Positions 1 through 10,438 are shown, counted from the stretch's first letter. The stretch: DNA of 64,000 nucleotides from Duganella margarita (GCF_009857535.1 NZ_WWCS01000008.1:1-64000); one strand, 5' to 3'. The notes: generated from the sequence alone by a model not told the origin. Program-made: numbers and translations.

Positions 1-150
1 CGCTTCGCTGGCCGAGGCGCGGTAGTGCACCGCCACGTCCCAGCCGGCGCGCGCCAGCCCGAGCGCGATGGCGCGGCCGATGCGGCGTCCGGCGCCGGTA
101 ACCAGGGCCACGCGCGGCGCGGCAGTTGAATTGTCCTGTGCTGTCATCAT
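1..150 (-). CDS. SDR-family oxidoreductase, N-terminal part (pteridine reductase-like)
   Basis: Only the first 50 codons lie in the window; the gene runs off the left edge. Read on the minus strand it begins [19 protein letters not shown] and continues with [19 protein letters not shown]. This is the Rossmann nucleotide-binding motif (TGxxxxIG) of short-chain dehydrogenase/reductases. The following segment, [12 protein letters not shown], with Arg after the first strand, resembles NADPH-dependent pteridine reductase/FolM-type members. The start could be either of two consecutive ATGs (150 or 147). The gene is divergent from the methyltransferase at 175, so the two promoters share about 25 bases. 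The FolM-like specificity is an inference from an N-terminal fragment. Confidence 0.75.
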   Translation of the reverse strand, partial: MMTAQDNSTAAPRVALVTGAGRRIGRAIALGLARAGWDVAVHYRASASEA

Positions 151-162
151 GTTTGAACTGGA

Positions 163-168
163 TATAAT
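163..168 (+). promoter_or_regulatory. -10 element placing the transcription start at the methyltransferase ATG
   Basis: A perfect TATAAT at 163-168 has its first base 12 bases upstream of the ATG at 175. No good -35 hexamer sits at the usual distance, and no Shine-Dalgarno sequence lies before the ATG. Initiation at the usual distance would give a leaderless or nearly leaderless mRNA. This is inferred from position only. Confidence 0.5.
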
Positions 169-174
169 GCCGGG

Positions 175-1326
175 ATGTCCTTACCCGTACCTTCTAGCGA
201 CGCGCTGGCCGCGTCCCACGCCCTGCAGCACCTGATCGCCGCCGACATCGAGCGCAACGCAGGCGCCATTTCCTTCGCCCGCTATATGGAACTGGCGCTG
301 TATGCGCCCGGCCTGGGCTATTACAGCGGCGGTTCCGCCAAGCTGGGAAAAGATGGCGATTTTACAACCGCTCCCGAGCTGTCGCCGTTGTTCGGCGCAG
401 CGCTGGCGCGGGTTGCAGCCGCTATTATCGCCCAAAGCGCGCCGAATATCCTCGAATTCGGCGCCGGCACCGGCAAGCTGGCGTTCGACATCCTGAGCGA
501 GCTGCGCGCGGCCGGCGTCAAAGTGGACGCGTATTATATTGTCGAGCTGTCCGGCGAGCTGCGCGGTCGCCAGCAGGACCAGCTGCGCGATTTCCCGCAG
601 GTGGTGTGGCTGGACGCCTTGCCGGCCGCGTTCGACGGCGTGGTGTTCGGCAACGAAGTGCTGGATGCGATGCCGGTCGAGCTGGTGATCAAGCATCCGG
701 ACGGCTGGCAGGCCTTGCAGGTGACGGTGGACGATGGCCGCTTCCAGTATCTGGAAACACCGGCCAGCCCGGCGCTGCTGGCGCAGGTGGCGCGCCAGAT
801 CCCGGAACACGAATTGCTGCCGGCCGGCTACGTGACCGAGCTGCACGGCGTGGCCTGCGGCTTCATGGCGACGCTGGCGCGCATGCTGGACCGGGGCACG
901 GCCAACGCCGCCTTCCTGTTCGACTACGGCTTCCCGGCGCACGAGTATTACTTCGACCAGCGCGTCACCGGCACCCTGATGTGCCACTACCGGCACCATG
1001 CGCATCCGGACCCGTTCTACTATCCGGGCCTGCAGGACATCACCGCCCACGTCGACTTCACGGCGATGGCGCTGGCGGCGCAGGAGGCCGGCATCGAGGT
1101 GCTGGGCTACCTGAACCAGTCGGGCTTCCTGCTGGGGGCCGGCATCGGCGAATTGTTGCTGCGCACCGATCCGGCGGACGCGATGGCGTATCTGCCGCAG
1201 GCGCGCGCCCTGCAAAAGCTGGTGTCGCCGGCCGAGATGGGCGAACTGTTCAAAGTGCTGGTGGTCGGCAAAGGCGTAGAATTGCCGCAAGCGATCGTGC
1301 TGCAGGACCGCACCCACCGGCTGTAG
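175..1326 (+). CDS. SAM-dependent methyltransferase, MidA/NDUFAF7 (COG1565) family
   Basis: The 383-residue protein belongs to the family of mitochondrial NDUFAF7/MidA, which methylates an arginine of a respiratory complex I subunit. The bacterial substrate is not established. The N-terminus contains the family signature [20 protein letters not shown] followed by [14 protein letters not shown]. The SAM-binding motif is [16 protein letters not shown] at about residues 96-111, and a later [13 protein letters not shown] matches the conserved family block. Length is normal. The start at 175 lies 7 bases after a TATAAT box and lacks a ribosome-binding site, which suggests leaderless expression. 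It is divergent from an SDR gene, an arrangement I recall from other Burkholderiales. The family call is firm; the substrate is unknown. Confidence 0.88.
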   Translation: MSLPVPSSDALAASHALQHLIAADIERNAGAISFARYMELALYAPGLGYYSGGSAKLGKDGDFTTAPELSPLFGAALARVAAAIIAQSAPNILEFGAGTGKLAFDILSELRAAGVKVDAYYIVELSGELRGRQQDQLRDFPQVVWLDALPAAFDGVVFGNEVLDAMPVELVIKHPDGWQALQVTVDDGRFQYLETPASPALLAQVARQIPEHELLPAGYVTELHGVACGFMATLARMLDRGTANAAFLFDYGFPAHEYYFDQRVTGTLMCHYRHHAHPDPFYYPGLQDITAHVDFTAMALAAQEAGIEVLGYLNQSGFLLGAGIGELLLRTDPADAMAYLPQARALQKLVSPAEMGELFKVLVVGKGVELPQAIVLQDRTHRL

Positions 1327-1432
1327 ACAAAAAAGCACATTGGATGGAAAAGCAAGCCAATTCGTTGTCTGCTCTGCGGGTTGCATGCGCTAAGATGGGC
1401 TATGATGACTGATTCTGCGTCGATTTCCAGCT

Positions 1433-2464
1433 ATGGCCAAGATTCACACCCACTATGACAACCTGAAAGTGTCGCGTATGGCGCCGCAGGAGGTCATACG
1501 TGCCGCCTACAAGGCGCTCAGCCAAAAATACCATCCGGACAAAAATCCGGGGGATGAAAAGGCTGCGCGCATCATGGCCATTCTCAACAGCGCCTACGAG
1601 ACCCTGTCCGACGCCCACCGCCGCAAGGAGCATGACGAGTGGATCGCCTCGGAGGAATGGGAGATCGAGTGGCTGGAAAGCACCCGCCACGAAGACGGCC
1701 ATCGCCATGACAAGCATAAGCACGATGCTGCCTGGCATCCGGAACAAGTCAACGACACCGTGGTCAAGCGCGGCCGCCGGCCCGGCTGGCGCACCTGGGC
1801 CGCACTGGCGGCGTGTCTGGCGCTGGGCTGGATCGGCGGCGCCACCATGGTGGCCGAACCGCAACTGATGGGCAGCCTGAGCAGTGCATGGGGCGGCAAG
1901 GGCGGCATCAACGCCAATGCGGCCACGCCCGATGCCGGCACGGCGGCGCGGCGCAGCGCGCGCGATGCGCGCGCCGACGGCCGCAGCGAGGAGTCCGACG
2001 CCTGGGCCACCGTGCGGCTGGCCGATGCGCACGCCGGCAAGACGGCGCCGATCAAGGTGGTGACCGCCTCGCAGGTGGTGTTGCCGGGCGCCGGCGCCGA
2101 ATGCGACAGCGAAACCCCGACCCAGACCCTGCTGGCGCCCAACGGCGAACCGTGGCCGGCCCGCTCCGGCTACATGGAAGGTTTCCCGGTTGGCAACCGC
2201 GGCGACGAGATGCAGCTGATGCTGGACAACGCCGGCAATGGCTCGGCGGTGTTCATCAAGGTGTACGACCTCGACCGCCGCTCGAATGTGCGCTACGCCT
2301 ATGTGCAGGCGCACGACAAGCTGCTGGTCGACAAGCTGGCCAACGGCAAGTATGAAATCCGCTACCAGAACCTCGATGCCGGCGCCAATCCGGGCGCCTG
2401 CGGCGCGGCCAGCCGTACCGCCGCCGCCAGCGTGGAAGCAGGGGCGTCCCCCGTCAGCAACTAG
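1433..2464 (+). CDS. Membrane-anchored J-domain (DnaJ-type) protein
   Basis: The 343-residue protein has an N-terminal J domain (about residues 5-70) with the essential HPD motif in ALSQKYHPDKNPGDEKAARI. It should therefore stimulate the ATPase of an Hsp70 (DnaK) partner. A single hydrophobic segment, WAALAACLALGWIGGATMVA, lies at about residues 120-139. By charge distribution the J domain would be cytoplasmic and the roughly 200-residue C-terminal region periplasmic. There is no glycine/phenylalanine-rich linker and no cysteine zinc centre, so this is a class C (type III) J protein, not DnaJ itself. The C-terminal part, including GAECDSETPTQTLLAPNGEPWP, shows no domain I recognise. No close operon partner is evident. 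Confidence 0.85.
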   Translation: MAKIHTHYDNLKVSRMAPQEVIRAAYKALSQKYHPDKNPGDEKAARIMAILNSAYETLSDAHRRKEHDEWIASEEWEIEWLESTRHEDGHRHDKHKHDAAWHPEQVNDTVVKRGRRPGWRTWAALAACLALGWIGGATMVAEPQLMGSLSSAWGGKGGINANAATPDAGTAARRSARDARADGRSEESDAWATVRLADAHAGKTAPIKVVTASQVVLPGAGAECDSETPTQTLLAPNGEPWPARSGYMEGFPVGNRGDEMQLMLDNAGNGSAVFIKVYDLDRRSNVRYAYVQAHDKLLVDKLANGKYEIRYQNLDAGANPGACGAASRTAAASVEAGASPVSN

Positions 2465-2542
2465 TGCGGCCGTGTCGCTTCGATAAGAGTTGTCACAGGT
2501 TGGGAATCTGATTATCCTGAAGGTAACAACAGGAGATTGCGT

Positions 2543-4126
2543 ATGACCGATTCCAACGCCGCAGACGACAACTGGCTGATCGACGAAGACGACGACGAGC
2601 TTCCTGCCAGCGGTCTCGGCGCCCCGGACCAGCGTTTGTGGCGCGTGCTGATCGTTGACGACGACGTCGATGTGCATGCCGTCACCCGGCTGGCGCTGCG
2701 CAACGTCAGCTTCAAGGGCCGCGAGCTGGAACTGTTTTCCGCCTACAGCGGGCGCGAAGCGTTTGAAATCCTGCGCGACACGCCGGACATCGCGCTGGTG
2801 CTGCTGGACGTGGTGATGGAAACCGACGACGCCGGCCTGATCCTGGCACGGCGCATCCGCGAGGAACTCCACAACGCCATCGTGCGGGTGGTGCTGCGCA
2901 CCGGCCAGCCGGGCCAGGCGCCGGAGCAGCGCGTCATCATCGAATACGACATCAACGACTACAAGGCCAAGACCGAGCTGACCACGCAGAAGCTGTTTAC
3001 CACGGTCATTTCGGCGCTGCGCGCTTACGAAAGCCTGAACATGCTGGAGCGCAGCCGCATCGGGCTGGGCAAGATCCTGGCCGGCGCCACCAATCTGTAC
3101 CAGATCCATTCGCTGCGCGAGTTCGCGTCGGGCGTGCTGAACCAGGTGAGCGCGATCCTCGACGTCGGTTCCGACGGCGTGCTGTGCCTGATGCAGGGCG
3201 ACACCGGCGTCACCACCGTGGTGGCCGCCACCGGCCACTATGCCGCGCTCAACGAAGCGGAGCTGATGCCGACCGGCCATCCGCTGTGGCCGACCATCGC
3301 CAAGGCGTTTGCCGAGAAAAAATCGCAGTTCGAGCATCCGGCCAACGTGCTGTTCATCCATACGCAGGAAAACCGCGAGGTGGCGATTTCGGTCACGCCG
3401 CCGTGGCCGCTGGCGCAGATCCAGCGCGATCTGCTGGAAGTATTCTGCCAGCGCATTGCGGCCGCGTTCGACAACCTGTACATGTTCGGCCAGCTGCGCA
3501 AGGCGCAGGAAGCCACCGTGGTGGCGCTGGCCGACCTGGCCGAGTTCCGCGACAAGGGCACCGGCGGCCATGTGCGGCGGGTGCAACTGCTGTCGTCGTC
3601 GCTGGCGCAGCGGCTGCACGCGCGCGGCGCCTATCCGGACGAGGTGACGCCGCAGCTGCTGGACATGATCGGCCTGGCGTCGATCCTGCATGACGTCGGC
3701 AAGGTGGCGACGCCGGACCACATCCTGCTCAAGCCGGGCATCCACACGCCGGAAGAGCGGGCCGAGATGCAGCAGCACGCGGCGGTGGGCCAGACCATCC
3801 TGGAGCGGGCGTCCAAGATGGTCGACGGCGTCAGCTACCTGACGTATGGCGCGCAGATCGCCGGCGGCCACCACGAGCATTGGGATGGCAACGGCTATCC
3901 GAACCAGCTGAAAGAGCGGGCGATCCCGATCGCGGCGCGGATCGTGGCGGTGGTGGACGTGTTCGATTCGCTGCTGCACGAGCGTCCATATAAAGAGCCG
4001 TGGCCGCATACCGAAGCGGTCAACTACATCAAAGAGCGCGCCGGCAAGCAGTTCGATCCGGAAGTGGTGGCCGCGCTGCTGGACATGATCGAGCGCGACC
4101 CCAGCGTCGGCCGCACCCCTGAATAA
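2543..4126 (+). CDS. Response regulator with HD-GYP domain (c-di-GMP phosphodiesterase, DUF3369 type)
   Basis: The order is an N-terminal receiver (about residues 35-160, phospho-acceptor Asp89 in LVLLDVVMETDDAG), a central DUF3369/GAF-like region, and a C-terminal HD-GYP domain. The HD pair is His383-Asp384 (ILHDVGKVATPDHILLKPG). The GYP signature is HHEHWDGNGYP at residues 443-453. All expected metal ligands in these motifs are present, so c-di-GMP hydrolysis to pGpG/GMP is likely. I chose the ATG at 2543 because AGGAG at 2531-2535 is correctly spaced; an in-frame TTG at 2537 lies too close to it. The gene converges on a GGDEF-EAL gene with only 11 bases between stops. No histidine kinase partner is adjacent. 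Confidence 0.92.
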   Translation: MTDSNAADDNWLIDEDDDELPASGLGAPDQRLWRVLIVDDDVDVHAVTRLALRNVSFKGRELELFSAYSGREAFEILRDTPDIALVLLDVVMETDDAGLILARRIREELHNAIVRVVLRTGQPGQAPEQRVIIEYDINDYKAKTELTTQKLFTTVISALRAYESLNMLERSRIGLGKILAGATNLYQIHSLREFASGVLNQVSAILDVGSDGVLCLMQGDTGVTTVVAATGHYAALNEAELMPTGHPLWPTIAKAFAEKKSQFEHPANVLFIHTQENREVAISVTPPWPLAQIQRDLLEVFCQRIAAAFDNLYMFGQLRKAQEATVVALADLAEFRDKGTGGHVRRVQLLSSSLAQRLHARGAYPDEVTPQLLDMIGLASILHDVGKVATPDHILLKPGIHTPEERAEMQQHAAVGQTILERASKMVDGVSYLTYGAQIAGGHHEHWDGNGYPNQLKERAIPIAARIVAVVDVFDSLLHERPYKEPWPHTEAVNYIKERAGKQFDPEVVAALLDMIERDPSVGRTPE

Positions 4127-4137
4127 AACCCCCGGAT

Positions 4138-7100
4138 TTAGGCCGGCACTTCGGCGGTGCGGACCATGGCTTCGAATTGCGCGACCGGCATCGGGCGGGC
4201 GAACAGGTAGCCCTGGGCTTCGTCGCATTGCTTGGCGCGCAGGAAGTCGCGCTGGGCTTCGGTTTCTACGCCCTCGGCGATCACTTCCAGCCCCAGCGAG
4301 TGCGCCAGCGCGATGGTGGCGGCGACGATCACGGCGTCGTTCGGGTCGCTCTCGATATCCTTGACGAAGCCGCGGTCGATCTTGATGCGGTCGATCTCGA
4401 ACAGCTTCAGGTAGCTCAGCGATGAGTAGCCGGTGCCGAAGTCGTCAATCGCCACCTTGATGCCGCGCGAGCGCAGTTCGATCAGCAGCGCGCGGCTGCG
4501 TTCCGGGTCCTGCATCGCCGCCGATTCGGTGATTTCCAACTCCAGCAAGGCCGGGTCGATGCCGTGGCTGTGCAGCATGCGGTCCAGGTGCGGCAGCAGG
4601 CCCGGTCCGTGGCACTGGCGCGCCGACAGGTTGACCGCCAGCCGCAGATGCGACAGCCCCGGCGCCCGCCACGCATGCAGCAGGCTGCAGGCGCGTTGCA
4701 GCACCCAGTCGCCCAGCGGAATGATCAGCCCGGACTCCTCGGCGATCGGGATGAAGCGGTCCGGCCCCACCATGCCCAGCTCGGGATGGTGCCAGCGCAG
4801 CAGCGCTTCGGCGCCGATGATGCGCTGCGTCGCCAGTTCGATCTGCGGCTGCAGATACAGTTCGAATTCGTTCTGCTCCAGCGCCTGCCACAGGCGGCTT
4901 TCCAGCATCAGGCGCTCGTGGGTGGCGCTGTTCATTTCTGCCGAGAAGAACTGGAAGTTGCCGCGTCCCTGGCTCTTGGCGGCATACATGGCGGTGTCGG
5001 CATGGCGCATCAGCGTGCCGGCGTCTTCGCCGTCGGTCGGGAACATGGCGACGCCGACGCTGGCGCCGCTGTGCACGGTCTTGCCGTTCAGGTGGTACGG
5101 CGCAGTCAGCGCGTCGACGATGCGCACGGCGATGTTGGAGGCGTCGTCCGGCGTCACCGCGCCGTCGGTGACGACGATGAATTCGTCGCCGCCGAGGCGG
5201 GCGATGGTGTCGACTTCGCGCAGCAGTTCCTGCAGCCGCTGCGCGACGGCGATCAGCAGCATGTCGCCGGTTTCGTGGCCGTGGGTGTCGTTGATTTTCT
5301 TGAAGTGGTCGAGGTCGATGAACAGCACCGCCGCCGTGCCGCCGCCGCGACGGGTCTGCGCCAGCAACTGCTCCAGCCGCAGATTGAGCGACAGGCGGTT
5401 GGCCAGCCCGGTCAGGGTGTCGTGGTGGGCCAGGCGGTGGATGCGTTCCTGCGCCAGGTGCTGTTCGGTGAGGTCGTGCAGGATGGCGACGAACAGGTGC
5501 TCGTCCGGCAGTTCCACTTCCGACACCGACATCGCCAGCGGGAATTCGCTGCCGTCGCTGCGCCAGCCGGGCAGTTCGTATTCGTGGGTGACGCCGCAGG
5601 CGATCATGCGCAGCAGGCCGGCCGCGTCGAGGCCGGCCGCTTCGCCGACGCCGACCGGGATCAGCTTGTCGAGCGGCAGCGTGGCCATCTTCTCCGGCGC
5701 GTAGCCGAACAGGCGGCCGGCGGCGGCGTTGGCCGACATCAGCGCGCCGTTGCTGTCGATGGTCAGGATGGCGTCGGCCGCTTTGTTGAGGATCGCTTGC
5801 AGGCGCGCTTCGCGCTGGCGCAGGCGCGAGGTGGAGTCTTTCACTTCGGCCTGGATGCGGGCGCGCTCGCCGCTGATCAGCATCATCAAGGTGCCCAGCA
5901 GGCCGGTCAGCAGCAGGCCGCAGGTCAGCACGGTCCAGCTCTGCCAGCCGCGCTGCTGCTGCAGGTAGGCCGGGGTCGGCGCCAGCGTCAGTTCGTAGAT
6001 GCGGCCGCCGAAGTGCAGCTGGCGCTGGAAGTCGCCCGGCTGCAGCGCGCGCTGCAGCGTGTCCTGCACCAGGCGGTGCGGGCCGTCGTCGTCGGTGTCT
6101 TCAAAGCGCAGCAGGAAGGAGGGGAACTCGGAGCGTTTCAGCGCCTGGTTCAGGTAGGCGTCGAACTGCATCGAGATCATCAGCGCGCCGATCACCTGGC
6201 GGTGACTGCCGGGCGGGGAGACGGTCTGCAGCAGCACCAGCCCGGGACTGCGGGTGTCCGCGCGCAGGCTGAGCGGTGCGGTAGCGGTCGGCTGGCCGGA
6301 CTGGATGGCGCGCTCCAGCGCGGCGCGCCGCTGCGGCGAATGCAGGTAATCCAGCCCCTGGTAGGCGCGGCTGTTGGCGGGCTCGATGAACGTGGTGGCG
6401 AAATAGCGGTCGCGCTGCGCCGCGACGGTGAAGCTGCCGTCTTCCGCGCGCTCGCGGATGGCGAAACCGGGCGCCACCTGCTGGCGCGCCCACGCCTCGA
6501 AGGCGCGGCGGTCGCTGCCGGCCACCGGCGTCAGCCAGGCCATCGACATCAGTTCGGGGCGCTGGTCGAGGTAGCCATGGGCCAGGTTGCCGAAGTCTTC
6601 GGCGTTGAGGTTGCGGCGCGGGTCGTTGAGCGCCTTGGCCATGGCGTAGATGAAGCGCTCGTGCTCGCTGAATTGCGCTTGCAGCAAGTCGCCGGTCTGT
6701 TGCGCCTTGAGGCGGAAGGTCTGCATCTGCTGGGTGTTTTCCCAGCGGTCGGCCTGCAGGTAGATGGCGATGAAGGCGGCGGCCGACAGCACCAGCGGCA
6801 GCCCGACCAGCAGGCGGCGGCGCGCCCACAGCGCGCGCGGGCGGCCGATGACGATCCAGGTCAGCGGCGCCGCCAGCAGAATGCCGATGGTGTCGCCCAT
6901 CCACCACGCCAGCCAGTCGGTGGCGACAGTGTCGCGCTGCAGGATGCCGATCGCCATCAGGCCGGACACCGAGATGGTGCACGACACCAGCGTCACGCAG
7001 GCGGCCAGCAGGATGAAGCGCACCACGTCGCGGCCGGAGCCGATGGTCTGGTCGATGTAGCGGCGGAACAGGGTGCTGCCGGCCCACGCCTGCAGGGCGG

Positions 7101-7392
7101 CGCCGGCGGCCGGGGCACAGGCGCCCAGCACGGCGGTGCCGGTGATGCCGGCGGCGCTGAGCGCGGGGTAGACCAGGTTGACCGTCAGCGAACCGAGCGC
7201 CACGCCCGGCAGCAGTCGGGCGCCGCCGACCACGCAGGCGGCCAGGGCGATCCCGGCGGGCAGGAAGATGGGGGAGGCATAGCCCGGCGGCAGCGCCAGC
7301 AGCAGGCCCAGGCGGCCAGTGAGGAAATACGCGGCCCACAGGGCCAGATTGGCGAACAGCAGGGTCGGCCAGCGGCCGCTTCGATTGTTCAA
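4138..7392 (-). CDS. MASE1-CHASE-PAS-GGDEF-EAL cyclic di-GMP signalling protein
   Basis: The 1084-residue membrane protein opens with a multi-helix MASE1-like sensor (about residues 10-225). A CHASE-like periplasmic domain follows (about 230-470), then a transmembrane helix near 485-510 and a PAS domain (about 525-640). GGDEF (about 655-815) and EAL (about 830-1075) domains complete it. GGDEF is intact (ARLGGDEFIVV), and REVD five residues upstream matches the RxxD product-inhibition site. EAL also looks intact (GAEALLRW and DDFGTGYSSL), so either or both activities are possible. Translation appears to start at TTG (7392-7390), preceded by GGAG at 8-base spacing; no ATG fits as well. It faces the HD-GYP gene tail to tail. 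Confidence 0.93.
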   Translation of the reverse strand: MNNRSGRWPTLLFANLALWAAYFLTGRLGLLLALPPGYASPIFLPAGIALAACVVGGARLLPGVALGSLTVNLVYPALSAAGITGTAVLGACAPAAGAALQAWAGSTLFRRYIDQTIGSGRDVVRFILLAACVTLVSCTISVSGLMAIGILQRDTVATDWLAWWMGDTIGILLAAPLTWIVIGRPRALWARRRLLVGLPLVLSAAAFIAIYLQADRWENTQQMQTFRLKAQQTGDLLQAQFSEHERFIYAMAKALNDPRRNLNAEDFGNLAHGYLDQRPELMSMAWLTPVAGSDRRAFEAWARQQVAPGFAIRERAEDGSFTVAAQRDRYFATTFIEPANSRAYQGLDYLHSPQRRAALERAIQSGQPTATAPLSLRADTRSPGLVLLQTVSPPGSHRQVIGALMISMQFDAYLNQALKRSEFPSFLLRFEDTDDDGPHRLVQDTLQRALQPGDFQRQLHFGGRIYELTLAPTPAYLQQQRGWQSWTVLTCGLLLTGLLGTLMMLISGERARIQAEVKDSTSRLRQREARLQAILNKAADAILTIDSNGALMSANAAAGRLFGYAPEKMATLPLDKLIPVGVGEAAGLDAAGLLRMIACGVTHEYELPGWRSDGSEFPLAMSVSEVELPDEHLFVAILHDLTEQHLAQERIHRLAHHDTLTGLANRLSLNLRLEQLLAQTRRGGGTAAVLFIDLDHFKKINDTHGHETGDMLLIAVAQRLQELLREVDTIARLGGDEFIVVTDGAVTPDDASNIAVRIVDALTAPYHLNGKTVHSGASVGVAMFPTDGEDAGTLMRHADTAMYAAKSQGRGNFQFFSAEMNSATHERLMLESRLWQALEQNEFELYLQPQIELATQRIIGAEALLRWHHPELGMVGPDRFIPIAEESGLIIPLGDWVLQRACSLLHAWRAPGLSHLRLAVNLSARQCHGPGLLPHLDRMLHSHGIDPALLELEITESAAMQDPERSRALLIELRSRGIKVAIDDFGTGYSSLSYLKLFEIDRIKIDRGFVKDIESDPNDAVIVAATIALAHSLGLEVIAEGVETEAQRDFLRAKQCDEAQGYLFARPMPVAQFEAMVRTAEVPA

Positions 7393-7545
7393 GCGCAGGG
7401 CTCCAGGAGTCTCATTGGTTCAATCGATTGTATAGGAAAACATGCAACGTAAAAACAACACTTGCACTTTTGCAGTTGGGGAGTTTAAAATCTCGCCCCG
7501 AAGCAGACGAACTGTGAACACTGCACCGATGAGGTGAAAAAAGGG

Positions 7546-7574
7546 TTGACGGTTTGAGAAAATTGCTTCATACT
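7546..7574 (+). promoter_or_regulatory. Promoter of the tRNA-Tyr/Gly/Thr-tuf operon
   Basis: TTGACG (7546-7551) and CATACT (7569-7574) are separated by exactly 17 bases and end 14 bases before the first tRNA base. The discriminator is GC-rich (CTGCGG), as expected for stringently controlled stable-RNA promoters. The remaining 5' region from 7393 holds no other feature I can support. Confidence 0.65.
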
Positions 7575-7588
7575 CTGCGGTTCCTCGC

Positions 7589-7673
7589 GGAGGGGTGGCC
7601 GAGTGGTTAAAGGCGACGGACTGTAAATCCGTTCTCTCAGAGTACACTGGTTCGAATCCAGTCCCCTCCACCA
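7589..7673 (+). tRNA. tRNA-Tyr (anticodon GTA)
   Basis: A class II tRNA with a long variable arm. The acceptor GGAGGGG pairs with CCCCTCC (7663-7669), the discriminator is A and CCA is encoded. The anticodon GTA is at 7623-7625 within CTGTAAA. The T arm contains GGTTCGAATCC. It is the first member of the classical tRNA-Tyr/Gly/Thr-tuf transcription unit. Confidence 0.97.
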
Positions 7674-7731
7674 AGTTTTTGCAAGAAGACTGAGTGGCGC
7701 AGTAAAGTGAAATGAATTGAACCAATACCTC

Positions 7732-7805
7732 GCGGGTGTAGCTCAATGGTAGAGCTGAAGCCTTCCAAGCTTATGACGAGGGTTCGATTCCCTTCACCCG
7801 CTCCA
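7732..7805 (+). tRNA. tRNA-Gly (anticodon TCC)
   Basis: The acceptor GCGGGTG pairs with CACCCGC (7795-7801), the discriminator is T and CCA is encoded. The anticodon loop CTTCCAA gives TCC at 7764-7766. The D arm GCTCAATGGTAGAGC and T arm GGTTCGATTCC are standard. Confidence 0.97.
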
Positions 7806-7852
7806 GTGTTGTTGCAGTCTGGTGTGCAAACACCAAAAAGTAGTGCAAACAA

Positions 7853-7927
<75 letters not shown>

Positions 7928-8012
7928 GAATTCGCAGTACGCAGTACGGCAGCACTATCAAGACAGTCGGGCAGGGTTCCCTGCCAATCACACAAATCGT
8001 TAGGAGTCTAAA

Positions 8013-9203
<1,191 letters not shown>

Positions 9204-9215
9204 TAGGATATGAGA

Positions 9216-9244
9216 TTGCCACCCGGGTGTCCGGGTGGTATAAT
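9216..9244 (+). promoter_or_regulatory. Promoter of tRNA-Trp-secE-nusG, with a hairpin in its spacer
   Basis: TTGCCA (9216-9221) and a perfect TATAAT (9239-9244) are 17 bases apart and end 23 bases before tRNA-Trp. Almost the whole spacer and part of the -35 are occupied by the inverted repeat CCACCCGG/CCGGGTGG (9219-9226 and 9231-9238, loop GTGT). That repeat follows tuf and probably ends or processes the tuf transcript. One short sequence therefore seems to serve as both terminator-like hairpin and promoter. Confidence 0.65.
9219..9238 (+). terminator. Hairpin after tuf (possible terminator or processing site)
   Basis: A perfect 8-bp stem, CCACCCGG with CCGGGTGG, and loop GTGT lie 15 bases after the tuf stop. 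It is followed by TATAATC rather than a run of T, so intrinsic termination would be weak. It overlaps the promoter for tRNA-Trp. Confidence 0.45.
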
Positions 9245-9267
9245 CGCGATCCTTTGTAGTTTTATGT

Positions 9268-9343
9268 AGGGGCGTAGCTCAATTGGCAGAGCGTCGGTCT
9301 CCAAAACCGAAGGTTGGGGGTTCGAGGCCCTCCGCCCCTGCCA
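9268..9343 (+). tRNA. tRNA-Trp (anticodon CCA)
   Basis: The acceptor AGGGGCG pairs with CGCCCCT (9333-9339), the discriminator is G and CCA is encoded. The anticodon loop CTCCAAA gives CCA at 9301-9303. Placement just before secE-nusG is the common proteobacterial arrangement. Confidence 0.97.
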
Positions 9344-9378
9344 CCGAATCTGGTGCAGGGCACCGAAAGTAAATATAA

Positions 9379-9762
9379 ATGTCTAATCAATCCGTGCAGA
9401 CCGTCAGCACGTCGAATGACAAGATTAAGGTTGTACTGGCGATCGCCATTGCAATCGTGGGCGTGATAGGGTTCTATTACCTGTCGGACAAACCAGCTCT
9501 GGTACGCGCAGGCGCACTTGTGGCTGGTTTGGCTTTTGCCGTTTTGATCTTGTGGACTTCGTCGACTGGCCGTGATTTCCTGAATTTTGCCAAAGAAGCT
9601 GTCCGCGAGACGAAAAAGGTCGTGTGGCCTACCCGTAGCGAGGCGACCCAGATCACCGGCATCGTGTTTGCCTTCGTGCTGGTGATGGCAGTGTTCCTGT
9701 GGGGCACGGATAAGACCTTGGAATTCCTGTTGTACGACGTCATTCTGGGCATACGAAAATAA
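9379..9762 (+). CDS. secE: Preprotein translocase subunit SecE
   Basis: The 127-residue inner-membrane protein is the clamp subunit of the SecYEG channel. Three hydrophobic segments are visible: [19 protein letters not shown], a second from [16 protein letters not shown], and a third from [16 protein letters not shown]. This matches the three-helix form typical of gammaproteobacteria and betaproteobacteria. The conserved amphipathic segment [17 protein letters not shown] before the last helix is the SecE signature. The stop codon overlaps the nusG start (TAATG), so the two genes are translationally coupled. Confidence 0.97.
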   Translation: MSNQSVQTVSTSNDKIKVVLAIAIAIVGVIGFYYLSDKPALVRAGALVAGLAFAVLILWTSSTGRDFLNFAKEAVRETKKVVWPTRSEATQITGIVFAFVLVMAVFLWGTDKTLEFLLYDVILGIRK

Positions 9763-10379
9763 TGAGCGAAAACGTGCAAGATGATGCGACCGGTGAAATC
9801 CCGGTCGAAGCCGCTCAAGAAGCGGCGCCCGTCAGCGTACCAGTCAGCAATAAGCGCTGGTACGTTGTGCATGCGTACTCCGGCATGGAAAAAAGCGTGC
9901 AACGCGCGCTGACCGAGCGCGTCGAACGCGCCGGCATGCAAGAACAGTTTGGCCAGATCCTGGTGCCGACCGAAGAAGTGGTCGAAGTGCGCAATGGCCA
10001 GAAATCGGTCACCGAGCGTCGTTTCTTCCCTGGCTACGTGCTGGTCGAGATGGAAATGACCGACGAAACCTGGCACCTGGTGAAAAACACCAGCAAAGTG
10101 ACCGGCTTCATCGGCGGCAAATCGAACAAGCCGACGCCGATCCCGGCGCGCGAGATCGACAAGATCATGCAGCAGATGCAAGAAGGCGTCGAGAAGCCAC
10201 GGCCGAAAGTGCTGTACGAAGTGGGCGAGCAAGTCCGCATCAAGGATGGTCCGTTCACTGACTTCAACGGCAATGTCGAGGAAGTCAACTACGAGAAATC
10301 GAAAGTGCGCGTCTCGGTCACCATTTTTGGCCGCGCCACACCAGTCGAACTCGAATTCGGCCAGGTCGAAAAAGTCTAA
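9762..10379 (+). CDS. nusG: Transcription termination/antitermination factor NusG
   Basis: The 205-residue protein binds RNA polymerase and links it to Rho or to ribosomal protein S10. The NGN domain begins at about residue 28 with [21 protein letters not shown] and includes [12 protein letters not shown]. The C-terminal KOW domain has [21 protein letters not shown]. About 27 residues precede the conserved core ([20 protein letters not shown]), longer than in E. coli NusG; such acidic extensions are common in this group. It overlaps secE by one base. Confidence 0.97.
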   Translation: MSENVQDDATGEIPVEAAQEAAPVSVPVSNKRWYVVHAYSGMEKSVQRALTERVERAGMQEQFGQILVPTEEVVEVRNGQKSVTERRFFPGYVLVEMEMTDETWHLVKNTSKVTGFIGGKSNKPTPIPAREIDKIMQQMQEGVEKPRPKVLYEVGEQVRIKDGPFTDFNGNVEEVNYEKSKVRVSVTIFGRATPVELEFGQVEKV

Positions 10380-10438
10380 ATACCGTTCGCCAGAGCGGGC
10401 GACGGTGTCAAAACCCTAGTGCATCTGGCAAAAGAGGA

